Positions 11,707-22,589 are shown, counted from the stretch's first letter. The stretch is DNA of 64,000 nt from Micropterix aruncella (GCA_944548615.1 OX155972.1:1223854-1287853), one strand, 5' to 3'. Translations and numbers: made by a program. The notes: a model not told the origin generated them from the sequence alone.

Positions 11707-11925
11707 TAGAGCTGTCAACTACAACGGGCGAACCTGTCACCTCAGTAATTTTTACCTATATTGATCGTTCTGTCTCCTGTGCAGTGATCGCAGAAGACTT
11801 GGGTCGAAAACAATCACAGTCTAGCTACGCCACCTGCTCGTCAGAGGCAAACGCCTTACGGCGAGGCACCGGGATAGGTAACCAGCGGGCAGCCTCGCTC
11901 CCTGACTACAATAGAGATTGAAGAG
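11707..11925 (+). repeat. Family P, 5' portion
   Basis: Contains GTCAACTACAACGGGCGAAC, CTGTCTCCTGTG, GCAGAAGACTTGGGTCGAAA and CTAGCTACGCCAC, aligning with the start of 53678-54275. It abuts the broken RT of the next feature, so P either inserted there or marks a rearrangement. Confidence 0.7.
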
Positions 11926-12672
11926 GAGAGGTCCTAATTTTGAGCCCTGAGTCACACCGATGTTTACTATTTCACATTTCGATTGCTCAGCCTTTTCCTC
12001 AATTCCATCAATTATTTTAATCTCCACCACTTGCTGCCTGTTTTGTAGGTACGATTTAATGAGTGAATTGGCCACTCCTCTAATTCCATAATGGTTTAGC
12101 TTGTCTACCAAGGTATTGATGTTTATACAGTCGAATGCTTTGCTTAGATCGCAGAGCAGTCCTGCTGTAAGCATCTTCTTGTTTCGACTATTCTCAATCA
12201 TGAAACATGCATACAGCGCGGCATCCTGTGTAGATTTTTTTTTGTCCGGAATTCATATTGACTGTCTGAAATGACCACAAATTTTTCAAGGAAACCATTT
12301 AGTCGTTTTTCGGTGACTTTCTCCAAAATTTTTGAGAAATTGCTCAGTAGGGCTACGGGTCGATAATTTTCTACGCTCGTGGGATCGCCCTTTTTTATAT
12401 ATCGGTGTAATCTTCGCTACTTTATGACAATCTGGAAATATTCCCCCTGAAAAGCTTAAATTGTAAAGATATGTTAGACAAGGTGCCAGTACACGTTTAT
12501 GGATTTCAATTACGCTAACAGGTATATCATCGAGACCAGTTGATTTTTTGTTCTTTGAAGAGTCGATGCATTTTTCTATTTCTTGATTGTTGATTGATAG
12601 TTTGATCCTTATTAAATGTAGTTTATGTAGAACTCTTTGGATGCTTTCTATTTTTCTAGTTTTCATATATTT
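11926..12672 (-). pseudogene. LINE reverse-transcriptase fragment, frameshifted
   Basis: Minus strand. The first open part has KNKKSTGLDDIPVSVIE and a YNLSFSGGIFPD-type segment ending ITPIYKKG, typical RT fingers. After frame breaks near 12290-12390 (one next to a run of Ts) and near 12228-12235 (another homopolymer run), the palm continues: GLLCDLSKAFDCININTL (A motif), YGIRGVANSLIKSYLQNR, and VTQGSKLGPLLFNLY (B motif). There it stops against family P, so the FADD box and C-terminus are lost. It is a dead copy; the clade is not certain. Confidence 0.85.
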
Positions 12673-13411
12673 TCGTTATTGAATTGCTGATTCTCTATGT
12701 TTTTCATTATTTCTGTTTATTTTTATTTTTCTAGTTTTTATGTCTTTGTTATTTTTGAATTTCTATGTTTTTTTTTCAATATTAGTTTTTTATAGACTTT
12801 TTTATAATTTGAAATGTAATTTTATTTGTAGAAATACCATTTTTTGATATGTAATTTCTATACCCAGATCGGGTTTTTGAAAATAATTTTTTCTTATTTC
12901 TTATTTCTTATTTCTACCAGTTTGGAATGATATCTCCGTCTGGAATTAACCATTAGCTCGCCTATGTTGGGGTGATGGATAGATAGTGCTGTAACATCCC
13001 TAACATAGTGTATTCAAAACCGGAGCATGTATCTGACTGAGGCAACTATCCGGCTAAAACTCTATGTGTATTCACAATAAAATTAATTAACAAATTATGA
13101 CTCCGCCATCCTATTTCCCCTTGATGTGTGTTTACTTTTAGAAAGAAAAATATCAAGTAAAAGTATGTAATTAGCTTTGTTCTTGGTAAAATATAATAAT
13201 TACATATCAAATTTATTGAAACAGCTGTATGTTTCCTAAATAAACAAGTGAAAATATTAAAAAGAATGAAAAACACGACTTCCATTACAGATAAGGTACT
13301 ATTGTATTTATTATTTTTTTCATTTCGGTTTTTTAATGAAATATTTGGTTCATGTAATTATCCATATAGATACATGTATATTTCTGGAATGTAATTAATC
13401 AGACCTTCATT
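12673..13411. other. T-rich sequence, no gene
   Basis: Contains a TTTCTTA tandem near 12890-12915. A 79-codon open frame at 13046-13285 (minus) has no recognisable motif. Confidence 0.4.
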
Positions 13412-13900
13412 TCAAAATTTTCAAATTTAAAATTATTTATTGAGTTCAAATTATAAGTAGGTACATTCAATATACAAAAGTCTTAACCTAACTAGGCTGC
13501 CGCCTGTTCCAAGGTAGACAATTTATTTTAATTATCCTAAGAAATCTATAATATTATATTTATATAAATAAACAAAATCATACTCAATGTAACAGAAATA
13601 TCTTAATTACCTAATAAAAAATCGTAATAAAATGTCATTAAAATTGTCAATATTATTTTATTTTAAAACATGATAAAAATTAATATATATTTATATATGT
13701 ATTAATAAGTATTAATATGTATTAATAATATGCAAAATAAATTCACAAAAATTAAAATAAAACTACATTTAGAAATCATCAATTTATATTACTACATATA
13801 CTATTATGTTTTTATTACATATACTATTATGATTCAATTATTTAATAAGGTATTCAATATCTGCATTTGCACTCAAACTATTTTTAAATTTATATGAAAT
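13412..13900 (-). mobile_element. LINE 3' UTR, minus strand
   Basis: Tail CAAAATTTTCAAATTTAAAA at the low end, hairpin at 13480-13519, and a body that matches 41355-41610 (ATGTATTAATAATAT, CATTTAGAAATCATCAATTT, TACATATACTATTATG). No coding part. Confidence 0.7.
13480..13519 (-). ncRNA. Two-tier 3' UTR hairpin, copy 3
   Basis: Minus strand: outer stem GTCT-ACCT with AGGT-TA-AGAC (2-nt bulge), 5' internal loop TGGAAC, inner stem AGGC/GCCT with a 4-nt loop, 3' internal loop AGTT. Confidence 0.7.
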
Positions 13901-14045
13901 TTGACACTAAACACGGAGTTATGCTGGAATAAAAAATTAGGGTTCATCATTAATACATACCGGATTTTTTTCCGAGTACAATTGTTTTATATGTAAAATA
14001 CTACTTGTTTCCAGTCACAGTAAACTCCCTGTACAACTGATTTTG

Positions 14046-14282
14046 TTAATTACCAAATAGTCTGCATGGAAAACAGAAAACTTTATTTTGGGAATTTGTA
14101 TTAACCAACCAGCGACGATGTTGAGTTTCGCCATTATTTAATTTTCCCGAGAAATGAAAATTAGAAAAGTGCCTATGATCATCATCTTTAGAATAATCTT
14201 CATCATTTTTATTTAACTGGTGTGTGGGACGGGGCCGCTTTGAACTATCACGACGCTGAGAATCCGTATGGGAAACGTCCAC
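14046..14282 (-). pseudogene. hAT transposase N-terminal zinc-finger relic
   Basis: A 78-residue frame ends with FSGKLNNGETQHRRWLVNTN and KVFCFPCRLFGN. The pattern K-L-x-N-G-E-x-x-x-R-x-W-L-x-x-(S/N)-x-x-x-x-x-(V/L)-x-C-x-x-C-x-L-F is the N-terminal TTF-type zinc finger of hAT-family transposases and of ZMYM1-like proteins derived from them. The frame stops right after the box and no RNase-H-like core (DDE) is present nearby, so this is a truncated relic. The N-terminal part is charged and low in complexity. Confidence 0.65.
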
Positions 14283-14591
14283 ATTCCCGGATCGAAATTA
14301 TCAATCGCGACAGCAACGCATTTTGTTTTTTAGTAAATAATTATGACGGCAACTGGATACAGAGTTTTTTTACGCCTAACATGGACGGCGTAAAGCGTGG
14401 GATATTTCGGAACCAAGACGCCAAAAAAAATACGTAAGATAAATTGCAACCATATGAAACCGGGTCAGGTAGCTAGTGTTAACTAAAACGCGTTCCCGCC
14501 AAAAACTCACAGCAACGCAACGCCAGCATATGTTGCTAGACTAAATAAAAACAAATTTGATTTGATGTCAATAAAATTAATAGAATACAGA
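14283..14591. other. Unassigned sequence
   Basis: Part of a 71-codon plus-strand open frame (14222-14437) overlaps the hAT relic on the other strand; no motif seen. Nothing else recognised. Confidence 0.35.
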
Positions 14592-15372
14592 CCAGTTAAA
14601 GAAACTTTCTTTTGCAAAAGAGAGCACTGCGCAGCATGTATCGGGTAACGACTAGGACCTCATGCAAAGAATATTTCAGCAAGGCAAGGGTAATGACTAT
14701 GTATTCGGCGTTCATATACCAGTGTCTAATGTATGCTAGACAGCACCTCGCAGAAACTGCAATTAATGCAGACATTCACTCGCATCATGCCCGCGGTAGC
14801 TCCCTTTTACGCATACCCCGAATACGACTGGCAAAAGTACAGAAAAGCTACTTGTACCTTAGCATTAAATTCTATAATCTACTCCCTACAAAATTTCAAC
14901 AGCTGGAGGCCATAAAATTTAAAAAAAAACATCAAGAAGATGCTGATAGGCCACCCTTTCTGTAATCTGGCCGAATTTGAGGGCCATGATTTTTCAAATA
15001 TTGTGCCCATTTAAATTACTTAAAAAGTAGAGCCTTATTGTCTGATTATTTTATATGGTCTTATATCTGTACTATTAGTTTAAAATGCATAACGTAGATT
15101 TAATTTGATTATTTAACATTTTACTGACAATTTGAATATTACGATGAATAATTTTACTACGTATCTTTTCGAATTACTAACTACTTAAAATATTAGGCTT
15201 CTATTTTGATTATTTATACTTATAGTTTGACAATCTAGTAGTTAATTCTTGACTACCTATGTATGTTCAGTAAAGAGTAGTAACGAGACTTACTACCTAA
15301 CCCAAATATTTTGACACGTCCAAGATCGGTCTTTAGCCGTCAATTGGACACGACGAAAATGTAAATGTAAAT
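14592..15372 (+). mobile_element. 5'-truncated LINE tail, HSHHTR-type group, copy 2
   Basis: Same element as 1214-2004: C-terminal RT frame, 3' UTR with GACACGTCCAAGA and CCGTCAATTGGACACGACGA, and a short AATGTAAATGTAAAT tail. Confidence 0.8.
14604..14965 (+). pseudogene. LINE reverse-transcriptase C-terminal fragment, copy 2
   Basis: LQKRALRSMYRVTTRTSCKE, IYQCLMYARQHLAET and HSHHARG boxes, then KFYNLLPTKFQQLE, as in copy 1. A length change in the A-run near 14920-14930 shifts the last residues, so the GHDF end seen in copy 1 is out of frame here. Truncated at the same point upstream as copies 1 and 3. Confidence 0.85.
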
Positions 15373-16146
15373 TTAAACCACCCACTTAATATTCTCCTCC
15401 TGATTACGTTTACATAGGTTAAATTAATTAAATTCAATTAAATTTGCTGAAACTTAATTTATTGTAATACGTTGAAAACAAGTAAACGACCTTACGTTTA
15501 TTGTTTCGATCACATATATGAAAATGTTTAAAACAGCACGGTATATTGTCTTAAGAAAAATATAAATAAATAAACATAACTTTTATATAATAAGCAATTG
15601 AATTGTTTCAGCAATTACAGAAATCACAACTCCCGAGTAGACTCATTAAGAAGATTTTTTGTATCACGTTTTCAAGCTCTACGATAATAATTATTAAAAA
15701 TTTGGTTCAGCAGATTAGATTTGTACTGCAACTGACAATGTAATAACAGTTTTATGTAGTATAACTTCGTTAAACGAGGATATTTGCCACGGGCGTACCC
15801 TCTCTTCCCCCCCCTCCCTCCTGCACTCCCCTCCCACTCTGGGGGCTAACTTCATTTGGAGCCGTTTTTAATCACGCGGCGTAGTGACAAAGGGCCGCCA
15901 AAAAACCCAATAAGGGATGCCCTTTGTTTACTCTTCCTACGGCGCAAATGCAATCTAAATCGTCAACCACCGGCCCTTAACATCGCCTCCTACAACTAAC
16001 TATAGGAGCACTGCTTGTGTTAGCATTAGATAACCTAACCACTTTACCAATATTATCGTCAACCTAACCTAGCCTATTGGTGTGAAGAGGTGATTTTTTA
16101 AATGTCCCGTTTTATGTAAAGTAAGGTATAAATTGAATCGGTTGTT
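15373..16146. other. No gene; pyrimidine tract and a GC hairpin
   Basis: A C/T-rich tract with C runs lies at 15800-15840. A stem CAAAGGG/CCCTTTG lies at about 15889-15928. Otherwise nothing recognised. Confidence 0.4.
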
Positions 16147-16392
16147 TTGGGAAGGACACAAGTCCATAAAACAAAAATTTTCAGGAGACCGAAAAAATCT
16201 CCTCTTGAAAAAGAAATGTGTATGGTGTGTGGTGTACAAACACCTCGGTCGGCGCGGTTCGTTTCTCGGTTAAGGGAGGGGTTATGCCAAGCGCCAATAC
16301 ATTATTATTTGTTTACAATATCAATGTTTCAGTGGTTCATTATTAAAGGAAGAACGGAAACTGAAAGTATCCTCGTGACATTTCAAAAATAG
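16147..16392 (+). CDS. Unassigned 81-codon open frame
   Basis: Begins at an alternative start codon and contains KEMCMVCGVQTP, a C-x-x-C pair. No family was recognised, no second Cys/His pair follows, and the frame ends next to a CA repeat. It may be chance or decayed repeat. Confidence 0.15.
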   Translation: MGRTQVHKTKIFRRPKKSPLEKEMCMVCGVQTPRSARFVSRLREGLCQAPIHYYLFTISMFQWFIIKGRTETESILVTFQK

Positions 16393-16399
16393 TAACACA

Positions 16400-16443
16400 T
16401 TCACACACACACACATACACACATACACACACACACACACACA
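16400..16443. repeat. (CA)n microsatellite
   Basis: ACACACAC units with occasional TACAC interruptions. Confidence 0.9.
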
Positions 16444-16479
16444 ATTTATACACCCACACACCCCTAACAATATAAATTT

Positions 16480-16822
16480 TCCAAATGTAAACAAGAGTGA
16501 ATTTAGCTTTTTATTTTTGCTACATAATATTTTGTAAATAAATTTATTTTATAATTATCTACTATTTTTAATATTTAATGATTATTCTGATTTTTTAGGA
16601 TTATATTGACTATTTTATATATTTTTTAATAAACTTTACCAATTTCTTAACATCTTTTCATAACATTAAACTTTATCATGTATAAAAATATCATATTTTA
16701 ACAATAATATCATATAAAATTGGCGTTTTCCTTGGAACAGGCACTGCCTAGTTAGGGGTGACGCATAATCTTTCTGTAAAAAATCGTAAATATATATTTT
16801 TTGTTAAATAAATAAATAACTG
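16480..16822 (+). mobile_element. LINE 3' UTR, plus strand
   Basis: AT-rich UTR with the hairpin at 16723-16764 and a TTAAATAAATAAATAA tail near 16803-16820. No coding part. Confidence 0.6.
16723..16764 (+). ncRNA. Two-tier 3' UTR hairpin, copy 4
   Basis: Outer stem GCGT plus TCCT pairs with AGGG plus ACGC (T-G wobble, small internal bulges). 5' internal loop TGGAAC, inner stem AGGC/GCCT with an ACT loop, 3' internal loop AGTT. Confidence 0.7.
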
Positions 16823-16886
16823 TATGGCGGAATTTAAATATTATTAGTTAGCTTGTGTGTGAGATATTTCAATCAAAATTTTGACT

Positions 16887-16914
16887 GTAAGATATCGCTA
16901 TAGCGATATCTTAC
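16887..16914. repeat. Perfect 28-bp palindrome
   Basis: From GTAAGATATCGCTA the sequence reads as its own reverse complement to TAGCGATATCTTAC. The left half is repeated directly at 16920 onward, where repeat T starts. Confidence 0.85.
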
Positions 16915-16919
16915 AATTG

Positions 16920-17046
16920 GTTGACTGTAAGATATCGCTATAGCGATAAGTCCGCCATTTGTGCATAAATTGTCTTTTTTATAAAACCAGTGTAATATTC
17001 ATTAAGTTATGTTTTTATAGCACAATAAAGTTATTCTATTCTATTC
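16920..17046 (+). repeat. Repeat T, uninterrupted copy
   Basis: Full version of the repeat that is split at 1137-2053. Ends with GCACAATAAAGTTATTCTAT and a TTCTA-type tail, like a LINE 3' end. Confidence 0.75.
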
Positions 17047-17564
17047 TAAAATTTGACAATATGGTTTCGGCCTAAGAAGGCATCTGTGTACCGAATGTCA
17101 AGTCTCTAAGTCCAATATTTAAAAAATGAAATACAAACAGTGAATTTTGAATTTAATATGGCTAATTGATATCTGCATGTCAAATTTCAGCTCAATCCGA
17201 TTAAGCGTTTGACTGCTATCGTGGAGGAATACATGCAAACAGACAGACAGACATCCAGAGCATATTGTACCCAGAGAGACCAATCTGAAAATGGTCTTAA
17301 TCGTCTCAGGGGGCTTAATATGTATTCATTGTATTGGTGTTGGGTTTTATAATAATTTCTTTCTACTAATTCGTATGCATGTTATTATAACTCTGTTTGT
17401 GTGTGTGTGTGGGTGTGTATTTGTATTATGCAAGACTGAATGTTTTGAACTTTATTCCAATATTTATATAACCGAACGTCATACCTGTCAGCTTGCGAAA
17501 AAGCCATATCCTAAGTCATAATCAATAACGGCATACCTAAATACGGGCGTTTTTGCTCAGTTAA
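17047..17564. repeat. Diverged repeat, no gene
   Basis: Contains CAAATTTCAGCTCAATCCGA and AACAGACAGACAGACATCC, phrases common in insect interspersed repeats. Part of it is similar in inverted sense to 54900-55060 (CCCCCTGAGAC). A 76-codon frame at 17291-17521 has no motif. Confidence 0.4.
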
Positions 17565-17865
17565 GTATGCAAATTCAAATTTTCAAATTCAAAATTCTTT
17601 ATTAAACTATAACATTACATATATTTTTAAATTCAAAGCCATCCTAACTAGGCCTCGCCTGTACTAAGGTAGGCTTAATATAAAAGAAGGTAGAGTGGTT
17701 TTCGTAACTTGCTGTATTATCTTTGTATATTATTATGTTAAATTTAAGAATATAGATATGTCTCCACAATAATAAAGCGTAATAATATTAAATTTAGGTA
17801 TATACATATAAATATACACGTACGTATATAAATAAATATATACTTTATAGATAAATGAGCTGTGA
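17565..17865 (-). mobile_element. LINE 3' UTR, minus strand
   Basis: Same family as the insertion at 40249-40629: TTTGAATTTG-type tail, hairpin at 17636-17676, then GTAACTTGCTGTATTATCTT and ATATGTCTCCA. No coding part. Confidence 0.75.
17636..17676 (-). ncRNA. Two-tier 3' UTR hairpin, copy 5
   Basis: Minus strand: outer stem AAGCC-TA-CCT with AGG-AT-GGCTT, 5' internal loop TAGTAC, inner stem AGGC/GCCT with a 3-nt loop, 3' internal loop AGTT. Confidence 0.75.
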
Positions 17866-17870
17866 GAGTA

Positions 17871-18459
17871 GTCACCCTTCACTAGACTCCAATTGATTGT
17901 GAGCGAAGGGTGGTTCTCATCAAGAAGTTTTCTCCGTTATTGAAAGTCGTTGTAGTTGAAGTTGAAGTATTTATTCAGAAGGTCTGTAGTAGGTTGCCAG
18001 TTCGTAACGCCTTGATTGATATTTCGCCGTTGTGTAAGTAGTGTGGGCGCGAGGTGAAGCCGTAGTTGTGTATCCGAAGTGTGAAGCGCTGCGATAGATT
18101 CGAAGATAATGATAGTCGCGTATACTATGCGTGATTTGTTGACTCGAAGTGAAGTGTAGAGCGCGAGTACTTGTTAATGCGCGGTTACTGTCCTCCAGGG
18201 AATGACATCGATCGATCGAAATGTACTGCGTTTTTTAAGGTATGCAGTGACGCAATAGTTATAAGTGGGGTGAGAAATAAGCGTGTTAACTCGTATCGAT
18301 CAGGAGAAATGACATTAGTCATCGTTTGACTGTGCATAAAATGCCGAATTTAGTTGGAAATCAATTGCAGCTGGCTCGTGTATATTCGAGCGAATTTGCC
18401 GTTTCGATTCTGTAGAAATTACTTTTTTGTTGTGGGTATGTTGGACTGAGGCTCCAACA
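17871..18459 (-). mobile_element. LTR (probable 3' LTR) of an LTR retrotransposon
   Basis: On the minus strand it starts TGTTGGAGCCTCAGTCCAAC (itself a small hairpin) and ends CTCACA. Its 3' part (CTAGACTCCA, TTCTCCGTTATTGAAAG on the plus strand) is a distant relative of the LTRs at 26850, 39764 and 51020. Immediately upstream on the minus strand is AGGGGGGAGCCA, a polypurine tract of the kind that primes plus-strand synthesis at a 3' LTR. No internal coding region was recognised beyond it. Confidence 0.6.
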
Positions 18460-19079
18460 TGGCTCCCCCCCTAGTGAAGAGCTTGTATATGATAATATGG
18501 AAGGTCTTCGCGATAAAGGGTCAAAAAAGTGTAAGTGTGATAATGAATGGCTATGGGTTCAACTTGTTTTTCCTGCACGTTTTATTATTTATTATAATGT
18601 GTACTGAATAGCGTAGGCATTGTTCTGTAATTATTGTTGTTAAAAATAAATAAATATTGATATTTTTACTTCATCTCAAAAAAGAAATTTATTGCGTTAA
18701 CAATAATTTCTGTCCGCGTCAGTTGGTTAGCCGGAAAAGTAAAAAATCTCAATTGTTATCGTTTGATTGTTTGGCGGCTTTTAAAAGATTATTACTCTAC
18801 CTAAAAGCATAATGATTATAGAAACGTAGGACGATATCAATTTGCAATCGCATTGCAATTATAGGTCGGATGTTGGGTTGGATTGCATCGTGCTTTGCGG
18901 CCTCTGATTATCCCAGCTGGATACAAACTAGTAGGCCATCTGCGGCGGGGCGGAGTCGCCCCGGCAAAGCGACTGATTACAATCGCATGCGACAATTCGG
19001 TTACATCTTTTGTCCATGCTAGATACGCAACTAAAAGCAATCGAGCATTTACTCTCAACGTTACTTAGAAATTTACTTA
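18460..19079. other. Unassigned; GC-rich block at 18837-19070
   Basis: If the LTR call is right, the first part is the internal 3' end of that retrotransposon. Overlapping open frames at 18837-19058 (minus) and 18883-19068 (plus) have no motif; the block contains CGGCGGGGCGGAGTCGCCCC and is probably another repeat. Confidence 0.35.
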
Positions 19080-19445
19080 CAACCTTACTTTATTTATTTT
19101 GGTTTTATTATTATTTTCGTATAAATATATGTATGTGTATGTGTGCATACATGGATATATATTTTATCTATAGATGTATATAAGTATCTATCCATATTTG
19201 TATATGCGTAAATATTTGTAGTTTTAAAAATAAGTACTAATTATAGATTAAGTTGACAGTGCACACTTAATATCATCATTAAAAGTCTGCCTTAGAACAG
19301 GCCTAGGCCTAGTTAGGCGACTGTGTCAATCATAAAAATAATGTCGCATCAATTTCTTGCTAACATCTTAATCAAATATGACATTAACTTTTTACTAGAT
19401 GTGTTACTACTAAATAAATAAAAAATAAATAAATAAATAAATTAA
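19080..19445 (+). mobile_element. LINE 3' UTR, plus strand
   Basis: Hairpin at 19285-19321 and AAATAAATAAATAAATAAAT-type tail at 19408-19445. Confidence 0.65.
19285..19321 (+). ncRNA. Two-tier 3' UTR hairpin, copy 6
   Basis: Outer stem GTC plus GCCT with AGGC plus GAC (one bulged T), 5' internal loop TAGAAC, inner stem AGGC/GCCT, 3' internal loop AGTT. Confidence 0.75.
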
Positions 19446-19754
19446 TTAATTGTAAAAAAACCTTTTTCAAAACAAGCTTTTATTAAAATGCTCTGAAAAG
19501 AAGAAAATAAACTTAGAAGCAAATCAAACCCATCATATTGTTTCATTATACAATTTTATATACCTACTATCATATTATATGTATAAATTTATATATAATA
19601 TTAGTATATATATGTTATATACTATATATGTATATATGGTATATATCATATTTATATGTGGTTAAATCTAATATATAAAAAATAATTATTATTCCATATA
19701 ACTTAGTAGACTGTCATAAATTTTTAATTTAGTTATATAATTTTATTGATGTTT
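19446..19754. other. AT-rich sequence, no gene
   Basis: TATATA-rich stretch near 19560-19680; nothing recognised. Confidence 0.4.
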
Positions 19755-19955
19755 TTAAATTTCGAAGACTATCGCAGTTGTTTGACATTATAAATAGGAT
19801 AGAAAACGAATTTACCGCGTGAAATTTGTAGGACCCGACGTTTCCTAGACAACGTCGGGTCTACCCCAGTCTACCCTAGACAACGGCGGCTGCAACGTCA
19901 CCGAAACGTCGGGTCCTACAAATTTCACGCGGTAAATTCGTTTTCTATCCTATTT
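19755..19955. repeat. Family Q fold-back copy
   Basis: About 49 bp from AGGATAGAAAACGAATTTAC through GACCCGACGTTTC is repeated in inverted orientation at the right end, with a short centre. A linear copy starts at 63735 (same CGAAGACTATCGC lead-in) and a partial copy lies at 4960-5075. Confidence 0.75.
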
Positions 19956-19959
19956 ATAG

Positions 19960-20225
19960 TTTTTAAATTTAACTTTAAATTTTAAATTGTACTCAAGTAT
20001 TAGATAAGACTTGCCCTCTCGTCTCAAAATAATTTACCGATGTTAGTACCACCTCAACACAGGTTCATACCTAGTGAGGTTGTAAACCGTTATGTCAAAA
20101 GATGAATTTCCTTTCTAAGCTAGGTATAATATATACACTTATTATAAAATGTTTTTTTGTTAGAATAAGGATTTTCTTTGTAATTTGTAACTTGAATTAT
20201 GGAAATAAATAAATAAATAAATAAA
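19960..20225 (+). mobile_element. LINE 3' UTR, plus strand
   Basis: Hairpin at 20051-20080 and AAATAAATAAATAAATAAAT tail at about 20203-20226. No coding part. Confidence 0.6.
20051..20080 (+). ncRNA. Two-tier 3' UTR hairpin, copy 7
   Basis: Outer stem ACCT/AGGT, 5' internal loop CAACAC, inner stem AGGT/ACCT (changed on both sides relative to the usual AGGC/GCCT), 3' internal loop AGTG. Confidence 0.65.
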
Positions 20226-20273
20226 TATGATCGCTCCGCTTCACGTAAAGTTTAGTATTGATTTGGTAATTTA

Positions 20274-20392
20274 GGTAGGGTCGCGTTTATTTGCCTTTTT
20301 AGACGCTACCTTTAGATATATAGTGCAAGACTACCCCCCCCAGGAACACGCTACCTATAGCGTAGACGTACGCTACTTATTCCTCGCCACGC
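20274..20392. repeat. Repeat shared with 4832-4941, copy 2
   Basis: See the first copy; here the C-run is longer and CGCTACCTATAGCGTAGACG follows. Confidence 0.6.
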
Positions 20393-20526
20393 GTTACTAA
20401 TTTCATGATACAAAAAATATCTATCTACCTACAATAAATACGAGTATATATCTACAACCTACACACATACATAAACATTTAAAAAACGGTTGTATCACCC
20501 TAAACCTTTCCCGGCAAGCAGACAAC

Positions 20527-20548
20527 CCCCCCCCCCCCCCCCCCCCCG
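20527..20548. repeat. Poly-C run
   Basis: More than 20 consecutive C, a frequent sequencing and assembly trouble spot. Confidence 0.9.
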
Positions 20549-20914
20549 CGCTAACCCCTTAACTTCCCCCTAGCGAACTTTCGAAGGCTCAGCTGGTATT
20601 GTAAGACTGCAATAAAGAAGTAAAAGCCAACAAAACAAATTTGGAAAATTCATGGATCAACTAAGCAAACGTTGGCTAACGCTCAAGCGTGAGAGCCTTT
20701 GTGCCCTATTTTATTTCTTTATTTTGTTTATTATAATTTAAGTTTAATATAAGGGCCTTATTAAGATTTTTGTTGTTCGTAAAAATAGATGTAGAATTAA
20801 ATTTTATTTGCAGCTTATTTAATTATGTTCTGTTAATGAGTTTTTTTAAATATAAAATATATATTTTTTATCCAATAAATTCTGCTCTATGTACCTCAAT
20901 AGCATTATTTTTAA
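20549..20914. other. AT-rich sequence, no gene
   Basis: A 70-codon frame (20770-20982) is hydrophobic, runs into the Helitron and has no motif. Confidence 0.35.
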
Positions 20915-21245
20915 CTAGCTGTACCTTGCGCGCGTTGCTACGCCAAATCAGTCGCATACAAAATTCAAATTCGCCGCTTTAAAATTTATTCCACTATAAA
21001 AAAAAGAAGAACTCACTCCTGTCTTCGCGGTCGCATTCGAAATTCAAATTCGCCGCTTTAAAAAGTAGAATTTTGGTTTTATTGAGGACACTAAAATTTT
21101 TCCTTTGGTCCGATCGGCACCAAACTTCACAGGAACCATCTCCAAACTAATCCAAAGTTTCCCTCAAAATTTCATCAAAATCGGTCGAGCGGTTTAGTAG
21201 TCCATAGCGGACATACAGACAAACATTCATTTTTATATTTATAGA
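20915..21245 (-). mobile_element. Short non-autonomous Helitron-like element
   Basis: On the minus strand it starts TCTATAAATATAAAAATG, continues with GTCTGTATGTCCGCTATGGA and CGACCGATTTTGATGAAATT, and ends in GTACAGCTAG followed by T. These start and end phrases are those of a widespread insect Helitron group. An internal phrase (AAATTCAAATTCGCCGCTTT) is duplicated near 20962 and 21040. No protein is encoded. Confidence 0.65.
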
Positions 21246-21640
21246 TAACCCGTACTTATAATCAATTTATTACTACCAAATGTGCGTTAGAAATAAATTA
21301 TAATTTTTGACGTGACAACGTCTTATAAATCGATGGAGCCTGCTGCACGCACGAAAAAACATGACTCATGCGGCGTTACCTCGCTCTGATGCGTTCCATT
21401 TATTATATTTATTACTCAATATAAATGCTGCCATCTACCGGTTGCGACAAGAATTATTTACTAACCTCAGTGTAAAATAGTACGAATGAAAATCACTAGA
21501 TTGATTTAAATTCTTGACATAATTTTATATGTATTCTTGATATACGGAATATTATTACTGAACGGACAATTTTCTTATGGGTACAACAAAGTGCAACGAC
21601 ATAAGCAACTTTTATTAAAAAAAAATAAAAAAGTATGAAA
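21246..21640. other. Unassigned spacer
   Basis: Single CTCF-like match CTGCCATCTACCGGT at 21428-21442. Nothing else recognised. Confidence 0.4.
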
Positions 21641-21745
21641 AGCTATCATTACGATGCGCTATCTAGCGGTTGGTAAAATGTCGCTGATATTGTTTATTAA
21701 CGACATATTACCTACCGCTAGATGGCGCAGCGTGCTCAAACGCTT
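21641..21745. repeat. Palindromic repeat with two CTCF-like sites, copy 1
   Basis: GCGCTATCTAGCGGT (21656-21670) and ACCGCTAGATGGCGC (21714-21728) face outward from a short centre around TATTGTTTATTAACGA. A second copy is at 37990-38100. The right-hand site differs by one base from the degenerate vertebrate CTCF core CCASYAGRKGGCRS. Binding is inference. Confidence 0.65.
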
Positions 21746-22216
21746 CTCAAACCGTTATTTAACAGTTTGAGATTTCAAACTTTCAAATAAAAAAAAACAA
21801 TAAACTTTAAACAATAAACAATTATACAATTATACTGCTATACAGTATAGGTATACAACAATACATTTACATGTTGTAGTCAAATCGGTGAGTATAAAAG
21901 CATATATTTTTGGGTGTTTGTAATAAACAATATCAGAATCTTAAATGAAACTGCTTCAAATGCAACCATTCCATCAGTATTTTGTTATGACGTTGTCACG
22001 TTCAACTATCGACAGTAAACCGACTTTACAGACAACCGATTTTTTTAAATTGTATTTATGGTTCACTATTTTGGCGATAATGGCTTACACATAAAATATA
22101 GATATATGCTGTCGTAGTCTTTTTTGTAGGACTATTTAAGATAAACATTTCCATTATATAATCTCTTTAAGTTACTAACTGAGTTTTTTAAAAATAAAGA
22201 AACACATTATAAAAAG
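21746..22216. other. AT-rich spacer
   Basis: No gene or recognised repeat. Confidence 0.4.
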
Positions 22217-22447
22217 TTTTCAGATACACATACTAAAAATACGAGAAATAAATTAAACGTTTTTATACCATGTATTAAACTAAACACAGCAAGGCAAGAC
22301 ACAAAATACTCAGGGCCATATTACTTTAACAGGCTACCAGAAAGTTTAAAAACTATTCAAGTGCAAAGCTTATTCAAAAAGTTACTTAAAGAATTCTTAT
22401 TAGACAAAGCTTTTTACTCGATCGATGAGTTTGTTAATTTTAAATAA
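22217..22447 (+). pseudogene. LINE C-terminal relic
   Basis: The frame reads FSDTHTKNTRNKLNVFIP, then YSGPYYFNRLPESLKTIQVQ, then AFYSIDEFVNFK and a stop at 22445-22447. The NTR box, the G-P-x-x-(Y/F)-N-x-L-P box and the terminal F-Y-S-I-x-E-F box are the standard tail of an HNTR-type LINE ORF2. It is not preceded by any RT palm, so it is a 5'-truncated copy. Codon order is intact over 76 codons, suggesting a fairly young insertion. Confidence 0.8.
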
Positions 22448-22589
22448 TTTTTCAAATTTTTTGATCATTTTTTTGACAGTTTTAAGTAGTATTTTTTAAT
22501 TATTCTGACTTTTTCTGATTTTAATTTCTTGATTATTTTTATCAATTATTTTAATTTGTGGTTTTAGTAAATAAATCTTAAAAATGATT

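Noticed and set aside
11673..11921. 82-codon plus frame
   Set aside because: Lies inside a family P piece and is not open in other P copies.
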